64,000 nt of DNA from Paenibacillus peoriae KCTC 3763 (GTDB lineage: Bacteria; Bacillota; Bacilli; Paenibacillales; Paenibacillaceae). Under the pieces are notes generated by a model, which saw only the letters and a program-made list of their open reading frames with translations, had not been told where the DNA came from and did not search any database. This document shows, one piece after another, positions 17,161-26,206 of this stretch. Both the position numbers and the translations under genes were made by a program. The stretch is taken from the NCBI RefSeq assembly GCF_000236805.1, contig NZ_AGFX01000018.1:186001-250000 (forward strand). The letters are read 5' to 3'. Each line of letters starts with the position of its first letter. Position 1 is the first letter of the stretch.

Positions 17161-17703
17161 ATGATATCCATTATCGTAGGATTTATCATTTTAATTATCG
17201 TTGTGTGTCTGGTCAACGGAATTGTTCATTTTATGGATCTAAAAAAACAATTGGGTATTAAAGAGCTGGAGAAAAAGGAGCTTAAGAAGTCACTAGAGGA
17301 AGCCAACAGCAAGTTAAATCGGCGGGAAGCCTTTCGATTGGGTGTTCCGGACGAGGGGTGTGCGTTTGAGTTTTTACATTTTGGCGACGAAACGCTAGCA
17401 GGGCTTACACATAGAAAAGGGATTGGTAAAATACAAGACATTAGTGCAAAGGGGCTTAGGCTGATTTGCGATTATGATCTACCTTTAAAAAAAACAATCC
17501 TCATCCAGATTGAATTCGAGCTAAACAAAGAGCCTTTTACCTTGCAAGCACACTTAATCCGAAAAGAGGCGCATATTAGTCAGCCTTTTATTACATACGG
17601 GCTTATATTTGTTGAAATGATTCCTACGGATCAGGAGAGGCTGGTGTACTGTATCAATCAGCGTGTTTTAAAACAAGCAAACCCCACAACATCTGCGATA
17701 TAA
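17161..17703 (+). CDS. Membrane-anchored PilZ-domain cyclic-di-GMP receptor
   Basis: 180 residues. One N-terminal membrane segment (IIVGFIILIIVVCLVNGIVH), a charged coiled-coil stretch (KELEKKELKKSLEEA region), then a PilZ domain with the ligand motif RREAFR and D-I-S-A-K-G. PilZ proteins bind cyclic di-GMP and relay it to motility or exopolysaccharide machinery. The operon with the HD-GYP enzyme pairs a c-di-GMP degrader with a receptor. Confidence 0.88.
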   Translation: MISIIVGFIILIIVVCLVNGIVHFMDLKKQLGIKELEKKELKKSLEEANSKLNRREAFRLGVPDEGCAFEFLHFGDETLAGLTHRKGIGKIQDISAKGLRLICDYDLPLKKTILIQIEFELNKEPFTLQAHLIRKEAHISQPFITYGLIFVEMIPTDQERLVYCINQRVLKQANPTTSAI

Positions 17704-17789
17704 AAAAAGCCGCGATCGCTTTTGTCTGCCCATTCCCGCATGTGGATGGCCTGAGCCGTTGGGATGGGAAGACAAAGACGATCGTGGCT
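17702..17789 (-). terminator. Exceptionally long terminator-like hairpin
   Basis: Arms 17708-17737 and 17761-17789 pair over about 29 positions with four mismatches and one bulge, around a 23-nt loop. On the minus strand the stem is followed by seven T, so it terminates the secreted-protein operon that ends at 17797. The stem is roughly three times the usual length. Confidence 0.75.
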
Positions 17790-17796
17790 ATGCTAT

Positions 17797-18885
17797 TTAT
17801 TGCTCGCTATACGGGTTGGTACGGTAGGTCAATGAAAATTCACCCAATCCGTCAAAGAGCTTGTCCACCAGATAGGCAGGATCATACAGCATCCGGCCTG
17901 ATCCCAGGTCGCGATAGTTCTCGAAGCTCCAGCCCCACGGTGCATCGGCGGCGTTGGCGCGACCATTGTCTCCTTTGAACGTGCCGTAGCTGCTCCACAG
18001 GTCCAGCGTAGAATCGTTACGCAGCGGCCACAGTGACGTTTCCAGCGGGATCAGCTCGTAGCCCATACGCTTGCTGTCGTCAAAGTTGCCGAGCTTGGAG
18101 TCCCATAGCTGTCCGCCGGAAGCGTTGAGATTCACCGGAGAACCGGCCTGGAAGACGTAGCCGGATTTGCCTTTGGCGCCTTTGCCGTTGTAAGGCTTGA
18201 GCGCATGTCCGAAATCACCGTTCGATTCGAGGAAGGACTCGTCATTTTGCGCACTGTATACCAATGGATGCGTGCCGGAGGCGTTCGTTTCGGTGGTGAA
18301 GTTGCTGTCATAATAGACTGAGCTCATGCCCGGATCATACTGAATGGCTTTGTTGGCCGGGCCGTACATACCGAGCTTGGCGTGTCTTGGCATTAAAGCC
18401 AATTCCAGCTCACCATTCGGATTGGTCACCTTGGTGCCGTCTTTTTTGGCTGTGCCCGGCTTGCGAATGGTGAACATCATGCCTTCCATATCATTTTCAT
18501 GGTCTCCCAACGTTCCACGTGGATCATGTGTAGCGTAGAACAGATCGTAACCGATGAAATAGTGGGTATCTGATTCTACAACTGACCAGTATACGCTTGG
18601 CTTCAGGGGTAAGCTGCTTCCTTTGGCGTATTTGCTAATATTCTCCCAGTTATTCAGCCCTGACCAGTCGCCGTCAAAGTTCACGGGAATCGGAATATCA
18701 CCTTCCGGGTTATTGCCTACATCCTGATACAGCACAGGCGACCAGTATTCCGCAAGTCTGGCTTGCTCGGACGCACTCAAGCCCGTTGTTGCCGCCGCCG
18801 CTCGGGTTGGAGCCAGGGTGGGTGCGACCAGGGTTGTCCCCAAAATGATAACGACTGCTAATGCTTTGCTTCCTTTTTTCCACAT
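17797..18885 (-). CDS. Secreted protein with an NPP1/Vps62-like motif
   Basis: 362 residues with a Sec signal peptide (ALAVVIILGTTLVAPTLAPT, cleavage near ARAAAA). The mature part contains HYFIGYDLFYATHDPRGTLG followed by DHENDMEG, which resembles the metal-binding G-H-x-x-D-x-E motif of necrosis-inducing NPP1 and Vps62-like folds; this is a motif-level guess. The C-terminus is rich in W, Y and G. It starts 61 nt after the stop of an ABC permease on the same strand, so it probably belongs to the LplABC-type operon. A role on plant or fungal surfaces would be speculation. Confidence 0.65.
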   Translation of the reverse strand: MWKKGSKALAVVIILGTTLVAPTLAPTRAAAATTGLSASEQARLAEYWSPVLYQDVGNNPEGDIPIPVNFDGDWSGLNNWENISKYAKGSSLPLKPSVYWSVVESDTHYFIGYDLFYATHDPRGTLGDHENDMEGMMFTIRKPGTAKKDGTKVTNPNGELELALMPRHAKLGMYGPANKAIQYDPGMSSVYYDSNFTTETNASGTHPLVYSAQNDESFLESNGDFGHALKPYNGKGAKGKSGYVFQAGSPVNLNASGGQLWDSKLGNFDDSKRMGYELIPLETSLWPLRNDSTLDLWSSYGTFKGDNGRANAADAPWGWSFENYRDLGSGRMLYDPAYLVDKLFDGLGEFSLTYRTNPYSEQ

Positions 18886-18945
18886 GATGAATACACTCCT
18901 TCGTTTTCTGATATTTTTAAATACGGTGAAGCCTTCTTCGTCCTT

Positions 18946-19818
18946 TTATTCCTTAACAGCCCCCAGCATGATGCCTGACACAAAATATCGCTGCAGCCAC
19001 GGATACACCAGCAGGATCGGCAGGGTGGAAAAGACGACGCTGGCGGCCTTGAGACTTTCGGGCAGCAGCTCGACCATTCGCAGTCCTTCCATCTGCATAA
19101 TGTCATTTGCCATATTGTTCATGACGAGCTGGTACAGCTTGAGCTGAAGCGGGTACATCTCCGGGTCGGTGATGTAAAAGAGGCTGTCCATAAAGCCATT
19201 CCAGCGGCTCACCGCATAGAACAGGCTTAATGCAGCAATGACGGGCATCGACAGCGGTAAAATAATTCGCAGCAAGATGCCAAAATGGCTGCTGCCATCG
19301 ATTTCAGCCGCTTCTTCCAGGCTTTTCGGAATGGACTGGAAAAAGCTGATCATAATAATCAGGTTAAACGGATTAATCAGATGAGGCAGGATCAGCGCCC
19401 AGACCGAGTTGGTCAGATGCAGCTCCTTCATGAGAATGTATTCGGGGATAATCCCGCCGCTGAAAAACATCGTAAATACGATGATCAGCATGATCGCTTT
19501 TCTCCCTTGCAGACCTGGTTTCATGAGCGGATAGGCCGCTGCTATGGTCATGAGCATGCACAGCACCGTGTACAGTGCGGTCAACAGCACGGTGAAAATC
19601 AGAGAGCGCAGCATGCTGATATCGCCAAGCACTCTTTTGTAAGCTTCAAAGCTGATGTCGACAGGCCAAAGCAGCACTTTGCCGGACATAATCGGATTGT
19701 TGGAGCTTAGCGACACCGCGAATACATGTAAAAAAGGGGATAAGCACAAAGTGCACAGTACAATGACAAGTACGGTATTCAGACCGTCGAACAGACGGCT
19801 TTTGATTCCGGTGTTCAC
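18946..19818 (-). CDS. Sugar ABC transporter permease (LplC/YtcP-like)
   Basis: 290 residues with six membrane segments. The cytoplasmic EAA loop (EEAAEIDGSSHFGILLRIIL) contacts the ATPase. The start is a GTG with AAAGGAG upstream. With the permease at 19856 and the lipoprotein at 20898 it forms an LplABC-type importer for oligosaccharides. No ATP-binding subunit is encoded here; such systems share an MsmX-like ATPase encoded elsewhere. Confidence 0.92.
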   Translation of the reverse strand: MNTGIKSRLFDGLNTVLVIVLCTLCLSPFLHVFAVSLSSNNPIMSGKVLLWPVDISFEAYKRVLGDISMLRSLIFTVLLTALYTVLCMLMTIAAAYPLMKPGLQGRKAIMLIIVFTMFFSGGIIPEYILMKELHLTNSVWALILPHLINPFNLIIMISFFQSIPKSLEEAAEIDGSSHFGILLRIILPLSMPVIAALSLFYAVSRWNGFMDSLFYITDPEMYPLQLKLYQLVMNNMANDIMQMEGLRMVELLPESLKAASVVFSTLPILLVYPWLQRYFVSGIMLGAVKE

Positions 19819-19855
19819 GTCTACGACTCCTTTCCTGATGCGGCTTGCGCACGTG

Positions 19856-20824
19856 TTACAGGATGCCTTTGCCTGTCCATCGCTTGGAGAGGGTGTTTGC
19901 CCCCAGGATGAAAATCAGACCGACCAGCCCCTGAAAAAGACCGACTCCTGTCGCAAATGAAAATTGCCCGGACTGCAAGCCTCTTGTGTAGGTGAAGGTA
20001 CTCAGCACCTCAGCGACATCCTTGACCATCACATTGCCAATGATATAAGGGCGTTCAAAGCCGATTTGCACCATTTGGCCAAGGTTCAGAATGAGCAGGG
20101 TGATCATCGTCGCCTGAAGACCCGGCAAGGTAATGTGACGAATGAGCGCGAGTCGTCCGGCGCCGTCCATTTTGGCGGCCTCGTACAGCTCTTTGTTAAT
20201 CCCGGCGATGGCAGCCAAATAGATAATCGTGCCCCAGCCAGCGCTTTGCCACATGCCTGTCGCCAGGTATGTAGCCAGCCAGTACGCGCTATCGGACAAG
20301 AAAGGAATGGCACTGATGCCAAGTCTGCCAAGCAGCAGATTGACGATGCCGGAGTGCGTGGCAAACACCTGATAGACGATGCCGCCAATAATAACCCAGG
20401 AAATAAAATGCGGAAGATATAAAATGGTTTGCGATATTTTCCGAATGCGGGAAGAGGTCAGCTCATGGAGCATCACCGCCAGCAGGATGGGAGCCGGAAA
20501 CGAGAACAGCAGATCCAGCCCGTTCAGAAGCAAAGTGTTGCGCAGAGCGTTATAAAATTCCCGGTCTGCAAAGATACGACGAAACGTATCCAGTCCGATC
20601 CATTCGCTGCCTGCAATGCCTTTGAACAGATTGTAGTCTTTGAATGCAGCGGTAATGCCATAGACGGGCCCGTATTTGAAGAGAAGGAAGAAGGCCAGGG
20701 GAAGAGCCAGCAGTGCATACAGCTGCCAGTCTCTTTTCGTTTTTTTCCAGACCTGACGATATGCAGTTCCCTCTTTCTGCGAAGAATACCCGCCTGTTCG
20801 TACAGTTTCCGCGTTCGTGTTCAT
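19856..20824 (-). CDS. Sugar ABC transporter permease (LplB-like)
   Basis: 322 residues. A cytoplasmic N-terminus (KKTKRDWQLYALLALPLAFF entering segment 1) with six segments and the EAA loop YEAAKMDGAGRLALIRHITL. GVGLFQGLVGLIFILGANTL followed by SKRWTGKGIL is the typical C-terminus of the LplB group. It lies between the lipoprotein and LplC-like genes. Confidence 0.92.
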   Translation of the reverse strand: MNTNAETVRTGGYSSQKEGTAYRQVWKKTKRDWQLYALLALPLAFFLLFKYGPVYGITAAFKDYNLFKGIAGSEWIGLDTFRRIFADREFYNALRNTLLLNGLDLLFSFPAPILLAVMLHELTSSRIRKISQTILYLPHFISWVIIGGIVYQVFATHSGIVNLLLGRLGISAIPFLSDSAYWLATYLATGMWQSAGWGTIIYLAAIAGINKELYEAAKMDGAGRLALIRHITLPGLQATMITLLILNLGQMVQIGFERPYIIGNVMVKDVAEVLSTFTYTRGLQSGQFSFATGVGLFQGLVGLIFILGANTLSKRWTGKGIL

Positions 20825-20897
20825 ACAGCGGTCTTCCTTTCCAGTGATTCGTTACCAGTAAGTCATCATTTATTTTCCATATTTATTTTTGTGCTTT

Positions 20898-22541
20898 TTA
20901 GGGATGCATGGCTTTATAGCGTTCTTGACGCTCCTTCAAAATAGCATCGCCGCCGCTCTTCATCATTTCGCTGAGCAGCATGTCATACACTTGATCAAAC
21001 TCGCCCTTTTTGGCAAGAATGGAGCGGGCGATCAACTCGTCATATTTTTCCTGAAGCATCGTTCCGTACTGAATTTGTGAATCCAGCGGTTTATCGAATC
21101 GGACAGGCTGGATGCCGTCCACCATTGTAATTTCCTTGGCTTTTTTACCAAGCTCCCTGTAGTCAGCAGGCAGGCCCATCAGATCGGCAACCTTGTTCTT
21201 CTCGTCATCCCCGAGATCCAGTCCATTGCTGATAATGACCATATCGCCGGTATTGAACATATCGCGTTTGGCATCCTCTGTGTCGAGACGTACCGGAATA
21301 CCTTGATCCAGACGGTAATGCTTGCCTTCCTCACCATTTTGCATCGTGAACAGGACATTCTTCTGCGACATCCAATCCAGATATTTAATGGCTTCGGCGG
21401 CGTGCTGGCTGGCTTGTGGAATGATGATGTACATGCCCGCAGGCTTGTAAAGCGGTTTGTGATGCTTGTTGGCGTTATTGGTATACGGGTCCAGCGCAGC
21501 CAGCTTGGCTCCAGGGACATTGGCTTGCAGATTGGCATACACATTTTGGAGCGGCTCGACACCATCTGCCCCGAACATGCCGACCTTGCCGGTTTGAATG
21601 TCCTGATTGAGTTTCTTTTTGTCCTTATCGAGTGCAAAATCCGGGCTCATCAGCCCTTCCAGATACAGCTTGTTCATAAAACGCAGCGCTTCCTTGTGAC
21701 CCGGCAGCAGGGTAGGGTAGTCACGCGAGCCGAGCTGATGCGTCAACGTTATGCGTTGCTCCTCATTCAATTCATCCGTCATGCCCCATACGATGGGCTC
21801 ATAAGAAGCGGCGGTTAGGGAAAATCCGAGCGGGATGACCTGATCACCACTGTTGCCAGGTTTTTTCTCCTTAAAGGCTTTAAGTGTCTTGTACACTTCC
21901 TCTGTCGTCTGCGGCATAGGCAGCTTGAGCTCATCCAGCCAGTCCTGACGGATAAAGGAGGCGTACTTGCCTACATTCAACCGTTTGGCCGGAATGGCGT
22001 ATTGCTTGCCGTCAAACGTGCCATAGGCGAGCGTGTCCTTGCCCAGATAGGCTTTCAGATTCGGGCCATGCTCGTCGAGCAGCTGTCCTAGCCCATGCAG
22101 GCCGCCTTGCTGAGCATATTTGTACACCAAATTTTCGTCATACGTAAAAATGATATCAGGCACTTCACCCGAGGCCATCATGACGTTCAGCTTTTGCACG
22201 TCCTCCGAGCGAGGTACAGGTACATAGGACAGCTCGATTCCGTTGGGATCACCGAATTGCTTCTGCGCATACCGTGTCCAATAATTATCGGTGACGGTGA
22301 TGCCAGCGGGAGCTTCTCCACGCTCGAATACCTCAATTTTCAGCTTCGTGCCGGATGCAGGCGTTGGCGCATTGGCAGAACTTTCACTCCCCGAGGTTCC
22401 ACCGGCACATCCCGCTAATGCGCCAATCGTGAAGGCTGAAGTAAGAAGGAGCGCCAAGCCTTGTTTCCAGCCGCGCATGGTTCGTGCGCCTGTGCCGATG
22501 CTCCCGTAACCTTTCGTTTTGAACCAGAACTGCTTGTGCAC
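20898..22541 (-). CDS. Extracellular sugar-binding lipoprotein (LplA-like)
   Basis: About 547 residues. Hydrophobic signal GLALLLTSAFTIGALAGC with an L-A-G-C lipobox, so it should be lipid-anchored. The rest is a large SBP_bac_1-type binding protein (KLNVGKYASFIRQDWLDELK, then AAEAIKYLDWMSQKN). I place the start at GTG 22541 because GGGAGGG (22551-22557) is 9 nt upstream; this leaves an unusually long ~22-residue n-region, and ATG 22478 remains possible but has a poor SD. It is divergent from a LacI regulator and is the first gene of the transporter operon. Confidence 0.9.
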   Translation of the reverse strand: MHKQFWFKTKGYGSIGTGARTMRGWKQGLALLLTSAFTIGALAGCAGGTSGSESSANAPTPASGTKLKIEVFERGEAPAGITVTDNYWTRYAQKQFGDPNGIELSYVPVPRSEDVQKLNVMMASGEVPDIIFTYDENLVYKYAQQGGLHGLGQLLDEHGPNLKAYLGKDTLAYGTFDGKQYAIPAKRLNVGKYASFIRQDWLDELKLPMPQTTEEVYKTLKAFKEKKPGNSGDQVIPLGFSLTAASYEPIVWGMTDELNEEQRITLTHQLGSRDYPTLLPGHKEALRFMNKLYLEGLMSPDFALDKDKKKLNQDIQTGKVGMFGADGVEPLQNVYANLQANVPGAKLAALDPYTNNANKHHKPLYKPAGMYIIIPQASQHAAEAIKYLDWMSQKNVLFTMQNGEEGKHYRLDQGIPVRLDTEDAKRDMFNTGDMVIISNGLDLGDDEKNKVADLMGLPADYRELGKKAKEITMVDGIQPVRFDKPLDSQIQYGTMLQEKYDELIARSILAKKGEFDQVYDMLLSEMMKSGGDAILKERQERYKAMHP

Positions 22542-22861
22542 TTGATGAATCCCTCCCATATGGATTGTAGGTCATAACATGTGTTTCACAGTTCGGTTAT
22601 ACCTTGGCTGCCGACCTTTGGGATATAGATACTTTTCCATGAAACCGGCCGTGGAAAAATCCTTGCTGCACTAGGAGAGACAGGGTTGCGGTAAACTGTA
22701 TTCCGATAAGCAACCGATGCAGCCGAGAAAAGGGGGAAACCAAAGTACATAAAATAATTAGGTAGAGACATTTTCAAACTTTCGTTAGAATTATGACATA
22801 TGAATATTTGAGAACAATGAAATAAACTTAGAATTTTCTGATGTTTACGGAGGCCGATCCA

Positions 22862-23845
22862 TTGAAACCAAAACTAGAAGATGTAGCGAAGCGTGCGGGT
22901 GTCTCCCCAACGACGGTTTCCAGAGTAATGAATAACAGGGGATATATCAGTGAAAAGACACGTGCGTCAGTGTATAACGCTATGGAAGAGCTGAATTATG
23001 TACCAAACGATATGGCCAGATCGCTGCTAAGCAAGCAAAGCAACATGATAGGATTGATTTTCCCAACGGTGAGTAACCCCTTTTATGCGGAGTTAATATT
23101 TCATATTGAGCTTGCTTGTGAGGAGCTGGGGTATAAGGTTTTTCTCTGCAATAGTTTGAAAAACGCGGAGAAGGAAGCTAATTATTTGAGCATGCTGCTG
23201 CGGAACCAAGTGGACGGAATTATTGTCGGCAGTCATAACAGGGGCGTCTTTGAGCGAGTAAACTCTTCGTTCCCCATTGTTTCTATTGACCAGCATATTT
23301 CTGAGCATGCGGTTGTGGTCTCCTCGGATAATTATTTGGGTGGAAGGCTGGCAACTGAACATTTAATTCATAGAGGCTGCCAAAAAATCGTTCATATTAA
23401 TGGGCCGTACATGCTGCAAACTGATACGCGTTTTCGCTTGGAAGCCTACCAAAAAACGATGGAGAATCATGGGCTTGAAGCCATTTTTTACGAGGTTCCA
23501 AGGTCTTTTGACCAAGAATTATATAAACAAGTCATTCACCAGATTTTTAGTGAGCATCCGGATGTGGATGGTATTTTTGCGAGTGATGATATCATGGCGG
23601 CAAACGTTTATTTTGAAGCCTTGAAGACAGGCAGACGCGTGCCGGAAACCTTGAAAGTCGTTGGATATGACGGGACAGAGACGGCCCAAGCTTTTATGCC
23701 ACAGTTAACCACCATTCGGCAGCCGATTAAGCTAATGGCTCGGCAAGCTGTGGAAATTTTAAACAAACAGATAAATAATCAGGACTACTCGGAGGATCTG
23801 AATCCTCTGCTCCCTGTCCATTTGGTCCTTGGAAGTACAACCTAA
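22862..23845 (+). CDS. LacI-family transcriptional regulator
   Basis: 327 residues. The N-terminal HTH (LEDVAKRAGVSPTTVSRVMN) and hinge (DMARSLLSKQSNMIGLIFPT) lead into a periplasmic-binding-like effector domain ending RQPIKLMARQAVEILNKQIN. TTG 22862 is chosen: GGAGG sits 9 nt upstream and the protein then starts K-P-K-L-E-D-V-A as usual; ATG 22841 would place the SD inside the gene. It probably controls the divergent LplABC-type operon in response to a sugar. Confidence 0.9.
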   Translation: MKPKLEDVAKRAGVSPTTVSRVMNNRGYISEKTRASVYNAMEELNYVPNDMARSLLSKQSNMIGLIFPTVSNPFYAELIFHIELACEELGYKVFLCNSLKNAEKEANYLSMLLRNQVDGIIVGSHNRGVFERVNSSFPIVSIDQHISEHAVVVSSDNYLGGRLATEHLIHRGCQKIVHINGPYMLQTDTRFRLEAYQKTMENHGLEAIFYEVPRSFDQELYKQVIHQIFSEHPDVDGIFASDDIMAANVYFEALKTGRRVPETLKVVGYDGTETAQAFMPQLTTIRQPIKLMARQAVEILNKQINNQDYSEDLNPLLPVHLVLGSTT

Positions 23846-23862
23846 AATAATATCTTGCACGG

Positions 23863-26193
23863 TTATTCAGCCGCCCGTCCACAGTCTATTCCCTGTTGCG
23901 GGCGGACTTTCATTTTACGATAATCCCCAGGCGTGATGCCCTCCAGCTTTTTGAACATGCGGCCAAAGGCAATCGAGGTTGTATAGCCTACCTGCTGGGC
24001 AATATCCTGCACAGGAGCAGTGGTTTCCACCAGTCTTCGTTTGGCATCCTCCATGCGAAGCTGCACGAGGAAGTCCACGAATTTCATGCCAAATTCCTCT
24101 TTGAACAGCTGGCTGGCGTATTTGGGCTTTAAGGCGAACTTGTCGCTGATATGCGTCAGTGACAAATCCGGATCGGCAAAATGCTTCTCGATGTATTGCT
24201 TGACACGGTTAATGGTCTCCAAATACTTGTTAGACGTCTTGTACAAGGCGTATTGTGCAAAATAGCGTTCCAGCTGTGCATGAAACAAGGTATGCAGCTC
24301 GCTTAACTGTCCTGTATGCTCCATCTGTGTCCGAAGCTCGGTGACAACCTCTTCAAGCTGGCTGCGGACGACAGGGTCAGCCACGCTTTCTGCCTCCTCC
24401 AGCAGTAGCATCAGGCCGTATTGTACGATGGCGAGCAGCTCTTCGTCGGCCAAACGCTCTTCCTGCATTCGGCTAAAAATCGCGTCACTCTGCTGTTTCC
24501 AGCTCTCGTTCATCGCGCGAAGCTCCTTCATGCATGCTGCCATCATCCGGTAATAGGAATAGGCAGAGTAAGGAGCTGCCTGCGCAGTTACGGCATATGG
24601 AATAGCGCTGTGCTGATCGTGGATCAGCTTGTAGCGCAGGGCGGCATTCGCTTGCCTGAACGAATCGGCAGCGTCTGCCAACGAATGAGCAGGCAGCCCA
24701 ACACCGATGCGTACCGTCAGGTTCAGATGGTGTGCCACCCAGCGAATCAGCTTGCCCATACGTACCAGCAGGTCGTCCGTCACCCCGGACATCCAGAGCA
24801 CGGCTAGCCGATCCGGGGCGATCCATTCCGTCTCAATGCTTCCTTCAATCTGCCACCTCTCGCGAATAACATGGACCAGCGAGAATTTAAGAAAGCGCTG
24901 GTCACGCTCACCATTACGCTGCGTAAAATCCCGGTAATCGTTCAGCTCTACGACAGCTACGGCGCAGGTATCCCTCAGCTCAGGCAGCCCGAACAGGCGA
25001 GCCTTTTCCTGCCACTCTTCGTCGGTGACGGGCTGCTCGCCTTCCAGCCAGTCCCGAATGAACTGGCGCTTGCCAAGCATCCAATCCTCCTGATGGCGCT
25101 GTTCGTAATGCCGGGTGGTTTCCACCAGATTTTCCAGCGCTTTCTCGATGTAGGCAAACTCGTCGGCAGCCTTTTGCTTGGGCAGATGCTGCAGGGGAAC
25201 CTGCCGTATCCGCTCCAGCAGCAGCTCCACCGGACGATAGCTGCGTTTGAAGATATATACGCATGCGAACAGGCATAGTACAGCCACAGCAATTCCAATC
25301 GCGATCCACAGGTAGGAGATGACGGATACCCAGCGGGAAAGCGGACCTTTCTTGAGTCCGCTGTGCAGGGTCCAGCCGAGATAGGAGGAGTAGCGTTCAA
25401 AGGTATATTCCTCTGTGGCTGATACGCTATTCTGATCATTCTGATCTTCATTTCCTCCGGCAGTCTGGAGAGATTGCCCGTTGGCGTCCCGAATGTCGAG
25501 CAGCGCTACATCGGGGCTGGTCATATGGTCAATCCGCCGAATGAGCTTGTCGGTATCTACATTGATCACGACCATGCCCTGACTGCCAAGCGGCAGCGGG
25601 AAGCGCTGAATCAGGGAAATGACCTGCCTGGGCGGCGTCAGCACACTATCCGTGAATGAGCGGACAGGCAGCCATTTGCGGGCACGATTCGAGGGGAAAT
25701 GGGCGGCAACGAATTCCTTGTCCGGGAAAGCAGGCAAGGGGGTGATTTCCCGCTGCGTCAGCACGACGGCATCGGCAGAGCGGTATACATAGATGGAGCG
25801 AAGCTCAGGGTATGCACCTGCCAGCTTGTCCAAATCGCGGGATAATTCGTATTGGGTCACACGTATATTTTCGCCAGTAACATCATTCATGAACCGATTC
25901 AAAGACCGGTTTATCGCCAGTTCCCGCAATACAGAGACTTCGATTTCCTCCACCGTGGATTCCAGCGTATCTGCGATGTATCCGGTCGAAACGGCATTTG
26001 CCTTCTCCGCTTCCTTTGTGATCTGGTCGGTCACGATAATAAAGGACACGAAAATAACGGCAGAGATCATGGTGAGCACAAGCGGCAGGTAAGACAGCAG
26101 TATGCGCTTGTAGCCCTTTTTCTCGACCCATTCATCTGCTGCTCTCCGCCTGTTCACGGTTATCACCTTCACCCCACCGTACCCCTTTCGCAT
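23863..26193 (-). CDS. AraC-family regulator with membrane sensor domain (YtdP-like)
   Basis: 776 residues. Membrane segment 1 (ILLSYLPLVLTMISAVIFVS), a ~240-residue extracytoplasmic Cache-like region, membrane segment 2 (YLWIAIGIAVAVLCLFACVY), a cytoplasmic linker (LLLERIRQVPLQHLPKQKAA) and a C-terminal AraC HTH (LSLTHISDKFALKPKYASQL, then VQDIAQQVGYTTSIAFGRMF). Such proteins typically sit beside LplABC transporters and activate them on sensing external sugar or stress. The start is uncertain: ATG 26193 lacks an SD, while GTG 26157 follows AAGGTG. It is convergent with the LacI gene, so a paired control scheme is plausible. Confidence 0.88.
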   Translation of the reverse strand: MRKGYGGVKVITVNRRRAADEWVEKKGYKRILLSYLPLVLTMISAVIFVSFIIVTDQITKEAEKANAVSTGYIADTLESTVEEIEVSVLRELAINRSLNRFMNDVTGENIRVTQYELSRDLDKLAGAYPELRSIYVYRSADAVVLTQREITPLPAFPDKEFVAAHFPSNRARKWLPVRSFTDSVLTPPRQVISLIQRFPLPLGSQGMVVINVDTDKLIRRIDHMTSPDVALLDIRDANGQSLQTAGGNEDQNDQNSVSATEEYTFERYSSYLGWTLHSGLKKGPLSRWVSVISYLWIAIGIAVAVLCLFACVYIFKRSYRPVELLLERIRQVPLQHLPKQKAADEFAYIEKALENLVETTRHYEQRHQEDWMLGKRQFIRDWLEGEQPVTDEEWQEKARLFGLPELRDTCAVAVVELNDYRDFTQRNGERDQRFLKFSLVHVIRERWQIEGSIETEWIAPDRLAVLWMSGVTDDLLVRMGKLIRWVAHHLNLTVRIGVGLPAHSLADAADSFRQANAALRYKLIHDQHSAIPYAVTAQAAPYSAYSYYRMMAACMKELRAMNESWKQQSDAIFSRMQEERLADEELLAIVQYGLMLLLEEAESVADPVVRSQLEEVVTELRTQMEHTGQLSELHTLFHAQLERYFAQYALYKTSNKYLETINRVKQYIEKHFADPDLSLTHISDKFALKPKYASQLFKEEFGMKFVDFLVQLRMEDAKRRLVETTAPVQDIAQQVGYTTSIAFGRMFKKLEGITPGDYRKMKVRPQQGIDCGRAAE

Positions 26194-26206
26194 GTTCTGA
26201 CCACAT

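Noticed and set aside
20429-20944. 171-residue plus-strand ORF opposite the LplB-like permease
   Set aside because: Runs across a permease, an intergenic region and the next gene; composition is that of an antisense shadow.
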